From the NCBI GenBank assembly GCA_010279815.1, contig QEOQ01000519.1, positions 388,977 through 452,976 on the forward strand: 64,000 bases of DNA. The letters run 5' to 3'. A program made the position numbers and the translations under genes. Positions 1 through 11,725 of the stretch are shown here, one piece after another. Each line of letters opens with the position of its first letter. Position 1 is the first letter of the stretch. Under the pieces are notes generated by a model that had not been told where the DNA came from, did no database searches, and worked only from the letters and a program-made list of their open reading frames with translations. The DNA comes from Brachionus plicatilis. Lineage: Eukaryota > Rotifera > Eurotatoria > Ploima > Brachionidae.

Positions 1-651
1 ACGCCAGCAGATATTTTGAATTCATCACTAATGTGATCATTTATATTTACTTTAAATGTTCTACAGTTAAGAAATGATTTAATCCAATAAATTAAGTAGG
101 CAGGTATATTTATCTTTATCAGCTTGTAAATTATACCTTCATGCCTAACTTTGTCGAAAGCTTTAGAAATATCAAAAAATAAGCAACATACTTTTTTCTT
201 TCTATTAAAAGATTCGACAACTTTTTGGATAAGGAAAACTAAATTATCTGCGGTTCTGCGATGTTTCCTAAAACCAGATTTTTCCTGATTTAGCAAAGAA
301 TTTTTTTCCAAGAAATCATATAACCTTGAAAAAATAATACGTTCAAGCAGTTTACCCATACATCTTGTAATGCTCATTGGTCGATAATTAGATGGGTTTT
401 GTGTAGGAGAAGATTTCCTAGGTATCATTGTGATATTGGCACTTTTCCAAGCTTTAGGAACTGTACCTTCTTGGAGACTTAGATTAAAAAGATCTATTAT
501 TTCTTTTAATAAATTTAAAGGGAGGTTTTTTAACATTAAATTGTGGATAAGGTCAGGTCCGCAAGCTGCTTCTCCCTTTAACCTTTTTATTGCCATAATC
601 ATTTCATTAATCAATAATGTTTTGTTTTTATTTTCAAGTATAATTGATTTG
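1..651 (-). pseudogene. Non-LTR retrotransposon reverse transcriptase fragment (Jockey/CR1-like), partial
   Basis: Reading the minus strand from about 651 down to 1 gives one open frame of about 215 codons with reverse-transcriptase blocks in the right order: a thumb-like AACGPD stretch, then VPKAWKSANITMIPR, SNYRPMSIT, LLNQEKSGFRKHRRT, FFDISKAFDKVRHEG and finally KISAGV-like residues where the PQGS motif would begin, cut by the window edge. This order is diagnostic of LINE-type RT; the palm aspartate lies in the FDISKAFD block. Further 5' on the minus strand the same frame meets a TAA close to a MITE insertion, so the copy is not intact. No endonuclease domain is visible upstream. Whether more of ORF2 lies beyond base 1 cannot be told. 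It resembles the decayed copy at 10.6-11.7 kb more than the ORF2 at 14.4 kb. Confidence 0.85.
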
Positions 652-756
652 GGGTCTTGCCTGTTATGTGACCAGTGACTTTATGTCGATTTGGTGACCA
701 GGTATTTTTTCTGACTGGTCACATATTCACTGGTCACATATTCACAGGCAAGACCC
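652..756. mobile_element. 105-bp MITE with terminal inverted repeats and 8-bp target duplication
   Basis: The ends are inverted repeats of about 27 bp (GGGTCTTGCCTGT then ATGTGACCAGTGA; the right arm carries a few extra bases). It is flanked by perfect 8-bp direct repeats TTGATTTG at 644-651 and 757-764. An 8-bp target duplication is the hallmark of hAT-type transposition. It sits at the 5' edge of the RT fragment. It has no coding capacity, so it would be a non-autonomous element moved in trans. Confidence 0.85.
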
Positions 757-764
757 TTGATTTG

Positions 765-1833
765 ATTTAGTTAATTTGTTGCCGATAAATAAAAAATAAA
801 TATGTTTTAAATATAACTGACACTTTTTATTAATTTTGTAATTAATAATAAAAAATAATACTAACTTCAGTATTTATGTTTTTCAAGCAATAATTATTGT
901 TATATATTATATGCAAATTCAAAATTAGTCCATTATTGAATCGATTATTGTTTATCGATAACCAACACTAAAAATATCCGCGAATAGAATTTAAGCAAGA
1001 AAAATATTTGCCTAATGTGGTACACATTTGAGATAACATGAATAGAATGCTGTTAAATTACTATATATTGATTGGATAGAAAGAAATTTGTTTTAATTAA
1101 TTTATTTCTAATTGGAAATCAACTAAAAATTATAAATTAAGAAAAAAGAAGAAAAAAAAAAAAAAATAAAAAACAAAAAAATCAAATAACATTGTCAATT
1201 TATAAACCTAAAAAACAAAGAACATTTTATTCAACTTATTTTTTTTATTTTTAAAAACAACAAAAATGTGAAAATTTACAATTGAATAGAGCAGTGTTAA
1301 AAAATGTGAACATCCTGTTTTAAATCATCTATAGTAACTAAAAATGCAATCGAGACTCGGCGTTGAGACGAGCAACAAGAAATGCGTCGAAACTGCAACA
1401 CGGACAAACACGTGGCCGACAAAACTCGCGCACAGTTGGTCTCAAACGCGATCAGGCCAAAAAAACCAGCCCCAGTTTGACCATGCGACTAAAAATCCAA
1501 CTTGTCCTCTCGCTCGTCCCCACAGCCCGTCGTCTCCCATTCCACTTCTATTCCACCTGAGACAACCCCAAACAAGATCAAAATCAAATCCAAACAAAAA
1601 CAAAAAAAGAGAAAAAAAAAAGAAAAAAATTACTAAAAACAATTTACAAAATTTACAAAAAAAATTCTTTAAAAAAAAAAAAAAATTTCTTAAAAATTCC
1701 ATAAATGTTTAAAAAAAAGAAAATGAAAAAAAAAATTTTTTTTTCTAAATTTCCTAGACATGTGTGAGAATAACATTGGTTGACCTTGAACCTTGAGAGT
1801 ATTTAAAATACAGAGAGATGCATAGCGCCATAT
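765..1833. other. AT-rich flank and probable 3' UTR of the BEN-domain gene
   Basis: Mostly A/T homopolymer-rich DNA with no supportable gene. A short stretch at about 1340-1570 is clearly richer in G+C and has overlapping open frames on both strands, none with a recognisable domain. It lies 3' of the minus-strand BEN gene and could be part of its 3' UTR. Poly-A/poly-T runs follow at 1590-1745. Confidence 0.4.
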
Positions 1834-3007
1834 TTAAGAGTTGTGCTGTTCGGTTTGCTGCTTAGAGTCGGACTTAGGCGACCGATTGTCGCTGGTGGAG
1901 GCAGTGTTTGTGCCGGAAGCGACGGCAGCAGCGGCGGCGGCGGCCATGGCGATGGCGAAAGCGTTAGCGGAGGAGGTGGAGGCGGCGTGAGGAGGATTGA
2001 GGCCGATGGGGAACGAGGGCCGGTTGCCTAGCAACCGAGGATTGGATCGGACGAGGGAAGAGGCGGGCGAGGGCGGCGGCGGCGTGGACGAGATGCCGCC
2101 GGGCGGCGCCGACGCGCACTCGCTCTTCACACTGTGGTGCGTCCTCACCTTTCTGTTCTTGCTGTCGATCGCTTTCACGCACTCCTTCTTCCACACGAGC
2201 TCTTCCTCGCGCTCGTCGCCCACCGGATACAGCGAAAAGGAGAGACGGCGCACGGCCGCCATCCGGCTCGGCGACAACTGCCGCTTGCCCCTCGTGCCCA
2301 TTACGTTCGATACGACGCGTTCGTCTTTGGTGTACAGCTTTTGGACGAGCAGGGCGGAGAAGTTGCCGCGCGACTTCGACGTGGTGAATATGCGGCGAAT
2401 GTCGGCCTCGTGCAGATAGGGAGCGCCGGTGGCGTCGTCGGTGGCGAGCAGGCCGAGGTCGGCGTGGCGCGGCTGCAGCGACGACAGCAGGGACGAGGTG
2501 GCCAGCGACTGCAGGATGGAGTGCGGCATGGACGAGCGGTGCATGGCGAGCGGCGGCGTCGACTTTTGCGAATAGGTCAAGTTGGCGGTCGAGGACGACT
2601 CGGTGGAGTCGTCGTCGTAGTCGGCCTCGCTGTCCTCGTCGAGCTCGTCGTCGGCCTCCTTCTCCTCGACCGTCACCTCGCCCTCCTCGGGGTCGTCGCG
2701 GGCCCGCTTCGACGCCGCCGCCGCCGCCTCGGCCTCCTCACTGTCCGCGCCCCGCTTCACGCGCATGCTCTGCCACAGCGGCAAAAAGGACGCCGACGAG
2801 GACGGCTGCAGCAGGCCCGACTTGGCCGTGGCCGTCGAGGCCGCGTGCTGGCTAGGCCTCGCCACCCGGCTCTCAACGCTCACCAGACGGAACTCGATGT
2901 CCTTCAGCTTGTCGTACATGTCATGCTGGTTTTGCACTATCACGTTCTGAATCGCCAGTATGTCCTCTAACTTTTGTTGCACACTCAAAATGATGCTTGT
3001 CTGAGAC
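1834..3007 (-). CDS. BEN-domain protein, last coding exon (5' part missing)
   Basis: The frame of about 390 residues ends at a TAA at 1834-1836. Near the N-terminus, roughly residues 10-55 look like a coiled coil; then comes a low-complexity middle with acidic Glu/Asp/Ser runs and a basic KRARDD patch, then a BEN domain at roughly 208-296 (RRIF, a NFSALLVQKLYTKDE block, NVMGTRGKRQLSPSRM, YPVG, KKECVKAIDSKNRKVR), then a Ser/Pro- and Ala-rich tail with an uninterrupted Ala run. BEN domains bind DNA and serve as chromatin-associated repressors or insulator factors (NACC1, BEND5 and Insensitive types). There is no ATG at the 5' end: the minus strand shows a pyrimidine-rich tract and CAG acceptor at about 3008-3010, so this is an internal-to-last exon and the start lies at higher coordinates. 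Its G+C is far above everything around it and codons favour GCC/GCG. Domain certain; family subtype not. Confidence 0.85.
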
Positions 3008-3479
3008 CTGGTTGTGCCAAGCGGCAAAAAGAAAAAAGAGCATTAGAACAAAAGTTGTCACGTGACGTAATAGTATAAGTGTTTACATTTTCTAGTTGAG
3101 TTCTGACGAGTCCTAGAGTTGATCATGGATGCAGTACGATACGATCATGGTTTTGAAGCTTGTGTGATGCTGATGGTCAAGTTTAATTTATATTTTTTAT
3201 TTGTATATAAACAACATTTTATCTAAATTTAAGAAAAGAAAAAAAATAAAAAAAAAATATAAAATAAATGTTAATTTGATTAAATTAATTAGATAATTTA
3301 ATCAATCAATTAGTATCAAACAGTGGACAAATAGTGGACTGGAGAAGAAGAGGAATGAGAAGAAGAAGAAGAAGAAATTTTTTTTGTTTTTTTAATTTCT
3401 TAATTGGATTGAAATTTTTGTTGTACAGTTGTTTTGAAATGAAATTTTTAAATTTTAGAATAATAGTGAATAAGTATAG

Positions 3480-3690
3480 ACCTGATGGCGTATATCCAAC
3501 TTGAGTTTGAGCATAAATACGCGCGATCCCCGTTCAAGAGCCGTAGTGGAGTGACTGGCGTGTGAACACGGATCGTGCGTCTTTGTTCGGCCGGCAATCG
3601 TTCACACCTCGAACGAGTAGCTGCCGACAAAGTTGAATTTTCAGTGCTAGCCCTCTTCCCTTCTCTCTCTCTCTCTCTCTCTTTCAAATA
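3480..3690. promoter_or_regulatory. GC-rich islet with TATA-like box and (CT)n tract; possible promoter or first exon
   Basis: About 180 bp of balanced-composition sequence stands out from the AT-rich surroundings. A CATAAATA box on the plus strand lies at about 3510, followed by a G+C-rich stretch, and a (CT)n run covers about 3661-3683. It lies about 500 bp upstream (minus sense) of the BEN exon, so it could be that gene's 5' end or a divergent promoter. No translated frame in it is convincing. Confidence 0.35.
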
Positions 3691-4018
3691 GGCTTAGACC
3701 TAAAATTAATCACAGAGACAAAAGCTCATATTTTTAATTACTTTTTTCTATTCCCATCAAATGGCACGACTCGCGCATTAGTCAAAACCTTTGCGTCCCT
3801 TCTCGCAAAAATCTAATCAACTCTCTCTAATTTAATTGAAATTCAATATTTCTAATAATCAACAAACTTCCCCCAATGCTCAATTCCTTCCTGACTGATC
3901 CACCTAGACAAACGAAACAAATTTACAAAATCACTCACGCAATGTTAAGTTAAATCTGCATTTTTTTTTTTTTTTTTAATTTTCATGCTCTTTTTGAGGC
4001 TTGTTTAAAAAGACGGAC

Positions 4019-4376
4019 CGCGATCAGATGACATCAAGAATTATCCCCAAACTGCCGACCACTAGGTAGAGAATTAGGTGAACTTTAACGCAAAAGTATC
4101 AGTTGGACCATATAGACCCAAATTTATTTTAAGAACTTCACTTCAAAATAAGGTACCTTAATTTAAAAAAGAATTACATTTTTTTATTAATTTTATTGGG
4201 CTTCTGGCTTTAATTTTTTTTCTTAAAATAATTAAAATAAAAATTGGCTTGGTTGAAAGTAAAATAAATTAAAGCTGGGTCTTTTGGTCCAACTGATACT
4301 TTTGCATTTAAGTTCACCGAATTCTCTACCTAATGGTCGGCAGTTTTGGGATAATTCCTAATACCATCCGACCGCG
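4019..4376. mobile_element. Foldback (palindromic) element, about 358 bp
   Basis: The left arm, about 4019-4120, and the right arm, about 4276-4376, are imperfect inverted repeats. Matching blocks include CTGCCGACC, AGGTAGAGAATT, GGTGAACTT and AAAAGTATCAGTTGGACC. The centre is AT-rich with no reading frame. The shape is that of a foldback MITE. I did not find a convincing target duplication. Confidence 0.75.
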
Positions 4377-4404
4377 AAATGTGTTTTATAATAAGACCTT
4401 TTTC

Positions 4405-5045
4405 AAGACATTGTGAATTTTGGAACAAAAAAATGTAAAATGAATTAAATTTTTTACGGCAATTTGAAGTTTATGATCAATTTTTGATGCTCAAAATGAT
4501 CAAATAAAACTTTTTCTTAAAAGAAATAATGCAGAGATACATTTTTGGATTTAACATACAATTTTAAATAAAAAAAAATAAGCTCTGCAATATCGAAATG
4601 GTGCTATTTTAAGTGGATAATTTTTAGCAGACTTTTGCAGATTTTACCTTTAAATTTAACAAAGTATGTTAGAACCAAAAACTTACCTTTGCACTAATTC
4701 TATTAAAAAATTAAAATCTATTTTATAATTTTAGTTTTATTTGATCATTTTGAGCATCTAAAATTGATCGTAAACTTCAAATTGCCTTTTTAACTTTGAG
4801 TCTAAAAATTGCTCTGCAAAATGTATCAGCTGACACAAACTTCGGGCTACCCAAACCAAGTCTCTGCAACAACTCTGCATTTCCCAATGCATTTAGTGCT
4901 TTGCAAACTTGCAGAGTTATTGCAGAGACTTAATTTGGGTGACAAAGTTTGTGTCAGCTAATACATTTTGCAGAAAAATTTTTATACTCATATTAAAAAA
5001 TTTATTTCATTTAAAAATTTTTGATCCAAAATTCTCAATGCCCTT
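4405..5045. mobile_element. Nested foldback elements
   Basis: Three nested inverted-repeat pairs can be read: an outer pair at about 4405-4457 and 4993-5045 (GAATTTTGGA blocks); a second at about 4455-4510 and 4735-4795 (GCAATTTGAAGTTTATGATC against GATCGTAAACTTCAAATTGC); and an inner palindrome at about 4810-4880 against 4909-4976 (CTGACACAAACTT, GTCTCTGCAA, AACTCTGCA blocks). The last lies between the second and outer right arms, so one element probably inserted into another. A half copy of the inner palindrome recurs near 9.2 kb. Confidence 0.65.
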
Positions 5046-5059
5046 TTTGAGACGCCCTG

Positions 5060-5985
5060 TGTCCCCAAGTACTTAGGGCCCTCGTTCTACTGCCCTCAAT
5101 TTTGATGCCATCTAATTGACGAAAGTCAAGCCAACATAAAATATGCTATGCCTGACAGAACCGGTGTATATATGCTAGTGAAATTGATAAAATGCTACGT
5201 GTTTAAGTCGGCAAATTGTGCATCTCCAATTGCATCAATTTGTTTAATTAACAGTCTGTGCAAACTGAACAGACAGTCTGATTTGCCAGAATCGTTTGTT
5301 TCTTGTATTTTCTCTTTGCGTAACATTTGTCTACTATCTGTTTGCTTTTCACTGATGTGCAATGTAAATATGCTGGACCAATGAGGCCATTTGTTGCCGT
5401 ATTATTGACCATATCCGGATGGATGATTTTTTCATTTGCTTTATGATCTTAACGAAACTGTCTAGTCTAATTACGCAAGCGATCAAATTGTGTTCGCTTT
5501 GGATAAATAATAACACAAAATGTTCTAGAGAATTGAAGCTTTATATCTGACTGAATTGTGATCCTGATTTGGCTGTGAGACGCAGACGTTCCAATTGAGT
5601 CCAATTAATAGCTGATAAGCAAGCTTAACTTTTAACCTTTTTTAGCCTGTTGACTTGTTAATAAACTCTAATCAATGTCATTAGATGCTTTTTTAGTTTT
5701 AAGTCGCCTTTTTTTTTTTTTTTAATTTTTTCCCCTTTTATCTCATTATCTGACTTGTTTTAATTAAAAAAATATTTTCAGTTTTAAACAGAATTTAATT
5801 TATCAAAAAATTGAAAAAAAAATTTAGATACAAAATTGATTGTACAATTTATTTTTTTTTACCAAAATAAAATATTATTATACTTTATATTTTTGATCCC
5901 TTTGTAAAAAAATATTGATCCTATTATAACGTTTTCTGACTAATCTTGAAACCATTTGTTTTTACTTGAATGGTAATATTTCCAA
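5060..5985. other. Gene-free stretch
   Basis: Mixed AT-rich sequence. Short open frames occur but none has a domain, a splice context or a start that stands out. Nothing supportable seen. Confidence 0.5.
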
Positions 5986-5998
5986 TAAATAGGCATTG

Positions 5999-6270
5999 TG
6001 AAATTTCATACAAAACTTCAAAAATTAGAAAATTTTAAAACTTTTTCACTTAATGTCAAAAAAACTCGTTCTGCAAATGAATTTTTGATTCACCTCCTGT
6101 GAGGAAGTCTGAAAAATCCGTGCTAAATCGCTAAAAGGCAATTGATTTGAGCACATTATGCAGACTTCCTCACAGTAGGTGAATCAAAAATTCATTTGCA
6201 GAACAAGTTTTTGTCATTAAGAAAAAATTTTTAAATTTTTTTAATTTTTGAATTGGAAGTTTTGGATGAA
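5999..6270. mobile_element. Foldback element, about 270 bp
   Basis: The arms at about 5999-6111 and 6161-6270 are inverted repeats with a central spacer of about 50 bp. The best-matched blocks are TTCTGCAAATGAATTTTTGA and GAGGAAGTCTG with their complements. There is no coding capacity. The element resembles the other palindromic elements of the window in architecture but not in sequence. Confidence 0.75.
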
Positions 6271-6641
6271 ATTTTACATTTGTATAATATGGTACAAATT
6301 TTCTTTTCTCTCACAATATGTCCTAATTTAACCCAAATAAAGTTTTTTCTGAGATGTTTTTTTTTAAACTCAAGGCGTAAAATGGAAGGTTTATGATCAT
6401 TGTAACCTATTCAGGGATTTTTTTAAAAATTACTAACAAGCAAAAAAAATAAGATGCAAAATTTATTTTTTTGTTTAAAAAATATTTTATTTTTTACATT
6501 TTTTTATTTTTGAACTCTTTTAAAAACAACCTTTATCTTTAATGTGACTCATTTATTTTTACTTCAATGATAAAATAAGTGACATTAATCTGTTTAGAGA
6601 TCTCTGTAAAAATAAAAAAATTTTATTATATAAATAATCTG

Positions 6642-6930
6642 AATTGTTTAAAAGTCTCAAAAAAATTCAAAGTCATTTAAAAAAAAGTCTAAGTCCAGCC
6701 TTTTTTTAAAATTTGCTAGATCAGGCTTCATATCAAAAAATGTATAAACTCTTTGGCTGTCTAATGCAATAGATTTGCCATATATCAGAATTTTGTTGCA
6801 ATTTAGCAAAAATTTCTTCTTCAGTATTCAAAATTTTAAAGCCTGGACTTGGACTTTTGAATGAAAATTTAAAAAAAAGAAAAGTCCGGACTTGGACTTG
6901 AATTGAGACTTGTGAATTTTAAACAACTCT
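6642..6930. repeat. Dispersed repeat, copy A (AAGTCCGGACTTGGACTT family)
   Basis: Shares long stretches with copies at 36417-36645 (inverted) and 42534-42841. Common blocks include GCTAGATCAGGCTTCATATC, CAATAGATTTGCCATATATC, AGAATTTTGTTGCAATT and TCCGGACTTGGACTTG. The ends carry short inverted repeats around AGTTGTTTAAAAGT. It behaves like a MITE family. Confidence 0.8.
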
Positions 6931-9900
6931 GTAGATAGCATTTTTGAAGTAAAATACTAATCAAATATTTATTATTGAATTTTTAAGTTGAGAGTATTTT
7001 TATTAAATTAAATAACTAGATCCAAAAATTATTTAATTCAAATCAACAAGAGAAATACAATAAAAACGATTATATAAAAAAATAAAATATTAAGTTTCAA
7101 AAGGAGAATGATCAACAGTCATTGAAAAGTATTGCTAGTTGGATAGAATATTTTAATTGATTTTTAAATTTAGCGGTCACTTCATTTAGAGTGAGAATTA
7201 TTGATTTAAAAATAAATAATTAAAAAATAAATGAAAATTTTTCTTAAATGAACCTAATCTCCAGCCTTTAAGTCAGCCAAATTAAACAGATGATTTTTTT
7301 TACATAGATTTTGTTAATTTTATTCAAAGGAATTAAGATTATATTTTAAAATGAGTTAAAAATCATATAATCGTTTTATTTTAATAATAATTTTAATTAA
7401 TAAAAATTGTTAACGATTAATTTTGGAAATTATCCTTTGATATTAGTTAAAAATATTGATTGTTTGTTTTTTTTTTATTAAATTTAAAATTTTGATATTT
7501 GTTGTCAATATGTGTTGTTTGTTTTAAATATTTGTATCATTTCTGTTATTAGAATCTGATCGGTATTATTTGAAATATTTATTTTAGTTCTTCAATTTTG
7601 CGAACACAATTTTGTAGTTGTTATTGATCTAAAATATAATTTATAATTGTTTATTTTTTATTTTATTTAAACATTGTTGGGTAAAAAATCTTCTTTTTCA
7701 AATAGATCAAACCCCGGTTAAAATTTATTAATCCAATTTTAAGATAATCTTAAAAAACTAAAAAAAATAAAATTGCATTGTAAATTTTTAATTTAATTAG
7801 GTAAAATAATCTAATCATAATACTTTTCTAAATTAATATTAGTAATATTTAATTAAAAAAAAATTTATTTTATTTATAGCATGAAAATTACAATTAAAAA
7901 AATAAATAAAAAAAATATCAATTGAAATTGCGTTGTTTATTTCATCTTCTTTCAGATGCTTTGATATTTGCTCTATGTATTTGGCTGTTGGTCTACCAAT
8001 TTTATTTCAATTGTGAACCTTTTGTTAATAAAGGATTATTTTTCATCATTATTGGAAATATAGTAAGAAAAAAAGAAAACCAAGAAAATTCGGACAATTT
8101 GAAAAATTTCTTAGTCTTCTTTTTCAGCTAATTCATTTAATTCTTTTTTTTTCTAATAATTTTGTTTATGGTTTGAGAAGTAAAAATGAAATTTAAGTTT
8201 GCCTTAAAAATTATAATTAAATTAACTATTTATTGTAAAATATTAATTTCTAAAAATATTCTTAGAGCATTTAATAAAAATTAAAATAAAAATAAAAATA
8301 TAAGATTTAAATTTAGATAATTGGCAGGTTTGTTTCGGATAATGTGCCGAATCTTTGAAAACTTGTAGAGAGTAAAATTCAATTGCTGATTAGGATTTCA
8401 ATTTTAAAAATTGATTTAAAAAGAAACAATTTGTAAAATACTCTCATTTGGTAAAATATTATGGCCCATTTCGGGGAAAAAAATAATATTTTCAAATTGC
8501 TTGTTTATTTATCTGAATAAAAAAATATTATATTTAACCAAATTTATAATTTGCCAAAAACCATTTGATACTGAAAAATAATTTTAGAAAAATTATCAAA
8601 ACATACCGAGCAATTACATAATATTTTTTCTATTTTTTTATTTTATTTTATTTTTTTTTATTTTTTTTGCATCACCCAAGAAAGAGGTGTTTACTTAATT
8701 ACAATTTATTTATTTAAATTAAAAAAAAGATTATAATTTAATTAAAAAACTAAAGTAAACATAATACAATACGTTAGAGTTAAAGAGGCATCGACAAAAA
8801 ATAATTTCTCAATTGGGGAAATGACAAATTATCATAAAAAAGAAGCATAAAAAAAGAAAATTGTCCTAAGAATTTTTTAAAGGCTAAAAATTGCCATATA
8901 TTACAAATATTTCATAAAAAAATTAGTTGAAATTAAAAAAAATATATATATTAGAAATATTAATTTTTTTGGTGAAAATAAAATACAAAAGGATGAAAAA
9001 AAGAAATAGAATATTTGATAACTTTACTAAAATTTTTGATAACTAGAACGGCCCCAAAGAAACTAAGTCGACTCTTATTTTGTATTATCAGAATACATTT
9101 AATAAATTGAATTAGTATTTTTCTTTGGTTGTTTTAATAAATACGAGATAAATAATAGAGCAAACAACTTTTTATCAAACAAATTTAGTCTATGGAATAA
9201 CTCTGCAATTTAAAATTAGTTTTAAAATATAGTACCTGCAGATTTGCAGAGTTTTTGCAGAGACTAAATTTGGATTAAAGAAAGTTTGTGCCAGTTATGA
9301 TACAATTTGCAGAACAAGTTTTAAATTTAAACAAGAAATGCTGTTTCAATTTAAAATTTTTGATTTTTGCTTCCAAATTCACAATGCAATTTTTTTTCAT
9401 CTAAAATATTTTATCAATCTTATGTTTATTATTTTACTTGGACCCAACACAGGTTAGAAAGCTATACACAGCTTAGAGACTTTTGATGAAAAAAAAATTC
9501 CGAAAAATTATCATTAGAACTCAAAACAACCAGAAAATTTAGAACCAGAACCCCTAATGGCTTGGCTGACCAAAACCTTTCTTTCAACAAAGAAGCTGAT
9601 CGAAATGACAGGAAAAATATTGGTCTTTTTAGCTTAAATAATAAACTTTTAACTCTAATTTATTTTATTTTTTTTTCAAAATCTAACCATAAGCCATAAA
9701 GGCAATTCAGGATATAAACTAATTTTTGTACAGAACTCCAATATTTTAAATGCAATTTTGTCAAAAGCCTTTAAAATAGAAAAAATTTATTTAAATAATT
9801 TACTATTATATTTTTTTTAATTAAGCGAAACTAAAATCATAACTAGATTCAATAAGCAAGTGTGAATTTTTTAGAGATTTTGGTATTTAGATTTGAGATA

Positions 9901-10587
9901 TTCATGTGGTTAAAATTACATTTGAAAAAGATTAAAATTTAAAATCAACGAATTAAGTTTGACGATCATATTTTATAAAAATTATAATTTTAAAATCGGG
10001 TAATTAAAAGCTTAGACATCAAAAAAGCAAATCAATGAATATAAACAAGCAATTTTTTGGCTTAAGGAAGTTTCCCATGTTTTTTTGTAAATAAAATCTC
10101 TTTAATTAATTAAAACAAATAAAAAATTTAAACATGTACTGAAAAATACTAGAAACTAGAAACTTTGGAAGAGGGGAAGGAAGAGCAATTTCTCAAAAGT
10201 ATTTTTGTTTGAAAATTCTTTAAATAAGAATAAATTTGTAAAACCTGTGGGCCGGCTGAGGACTTAAGGTGATCGTTCTTTTGGTTAATTTTAAAAGATT
10301 TCTGATATAAAAATAAAACTGTACTTAAAATGGTCCGATAAATATATTTTTTTATTAACTAAAATCCAAAAGGCTGAAAATAAAATCAGCCAATTTAAAT
10401 ATAAAAATTCACTTTCATGAGTAGGTCGCGGCTGAGAAAGTAATGACTTTGACTTCAAATGTCTAAAGAGGATGTAAAATATTAGAGAGAAAATAATTTA
10501 ATAAGAAAAAGATTGTTAAAAAAATTATTTATGCAGGAGAGCATGCTGTGCTGGTCTTAGAGGCCAGTGATTTTGTTATCAGGCACA
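6931..10587. other. AT-rich gene-free stretch with a degenerate repeat near 9.2 kb
   Basis: No supportable gene. At about 9193-9330 there is a diverged half copy of the palindrome seen at 4.8-4.98 kb (GCAGAGTTTTTGCAGAGACT and a GTTTGTGCCAG-like block). A hydrophobic open frame at about 7922-8131 has no ATG and no clear splice partner, so it is not called. Confidence 0.45.
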
Positions 10588-11725
10588 CTATAACAGCTGA
10601 TGTGCTTGATTGCTGTTCGTCCAGCATTCAAGAATTGCTTTAAGGTTTTACTGTTTTAGCAGTCACTATTTCATCAGGCAAAGCATTTCAGGCATTGGCT
10701 ATTCAGTTGTAAAATAAATTTTCTCTTTGCTGGTTCTTTACTATTTCTTTAAAATACTTGAAGTGGCGTCCTCTTAAATTATTATTATTGACCAAATTAA
10801 AACTGCTGCTAATTTCTATCTTGTGAAAACAGTTCATAAACTTGAACATCTGAATTAAATCACCCCTTTGTCTCCTTTCAAATAACGTTGTTATCCGTAG
10901 CAATTTCAGACGTTCTCCGTAACTTTTGTACCTATTTCACTAACAAATTTTGTTGCTCTTTTTTGGATTTTTTCGATAGCATCACAGTCTGTTTTTAAAT
11001 CTCTCTCCGATTCAGATTAAACCATTTGGTGACTTTATTGATTTAGAACGATTTTTTTTACTGGAACCATAATGCATAACAACACATTTCAACATTAGAC
11101 TTTAATAGCCAGTCATTTGTCCATTGATACGCAGCATCTAGGACTCGTTAAGGCACTTGTGCTTCTAGATTCGAATTCATTTTTGAAATTATTTTAGTAT
11201 CATCTGCATATAATTTGGAGATATTTCGAATTATACCAGGCAAATCATTCATATAAATCACAAACAGAAAAGGACCAATAACGGATCCTTGAGGTACTCC
11301 ACTGCATACTTCAGCTCAACTTGACACCACTTCTCCTTGAATAAGCCTTTATCTCATGTTGCTAAGGAAAGCTCAAATCCATTTAAAAACGAGACCGTTT
11401 ATTCCATAAGCTTTTAGTTTCAGAAATAGTCTCCTATAAGGGCCTATATAAAATATCTTCGCAAAATCTAATAGAACCACATCGACTCGAGTTCCATTAT
11501 CAACATTTGAAGTTATATGATCCAGTGTATCTAGAATATAATATTGCTGGTTGACTTGTAGATTGTTATCAAAAAATCAATTTTTAAGTCTTTAACGAAT
11601 TATATCTTCCATTAATTAACAAGGAACCGATGTCAGTGAAACTGATCGATAATTACTAGCTACAGTCTTATCACCTTTTTTAAATAATGAAGTTACATTG
11701 GCCGATCTAAATTGTGTTGAAAGTT
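10588..11725 (-). pseudogene. Decayed non-LTR retrotransposon, RT palm to C-terminus
   Basis: The minus strand reads, with frame changes and stops: ANVTSLFKKGDK, NYRSVSLTSV, a LDFAKIFY palm block, then GVPQGSVIGPFLFVIYMNDL, the catalytic LYADDTKIIS at about 11.2 kb, and the C-terminal module found in CR1/Jockey elements (RRQRGDLIQMFK, a RGRHFKYFK block, ANAWNALPDEIV), ending at a TAG at 10588-10590. RNA-dependent DNA polymerase of a retroelement, now inactive. Nothing equivalent to an endonuclease was seen upstream, consistent with 5' truncation. It differs from the ORF2 at 14.4 kb, which has YCDD in place of YADD, so at least two non-LTR lineages are present. Confidence 0.85.

Noticed and set aside
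1344..1712. Overlapping plus-strand frames in the GC-richer stretch
   Set aside because: The tail becomes poly-Lys from A runs, and no domain or splice context supports translation.
2134..2970. 278-codon plus-strand frame opposite the BEN exon
   Set aside because: It is a GC-driven antisense shadow; its composition is Arg/Val/Leu-rich with no domain, while the minus-strand frame carries a clear BEN domain.
7922..8131. Hydrophobic 69-residue frame that might be a membrane exon
   Set aside because: It begins at TTG, has no clear donor, and Phe/Leu/Ile richness is expected from T-rich DNA.
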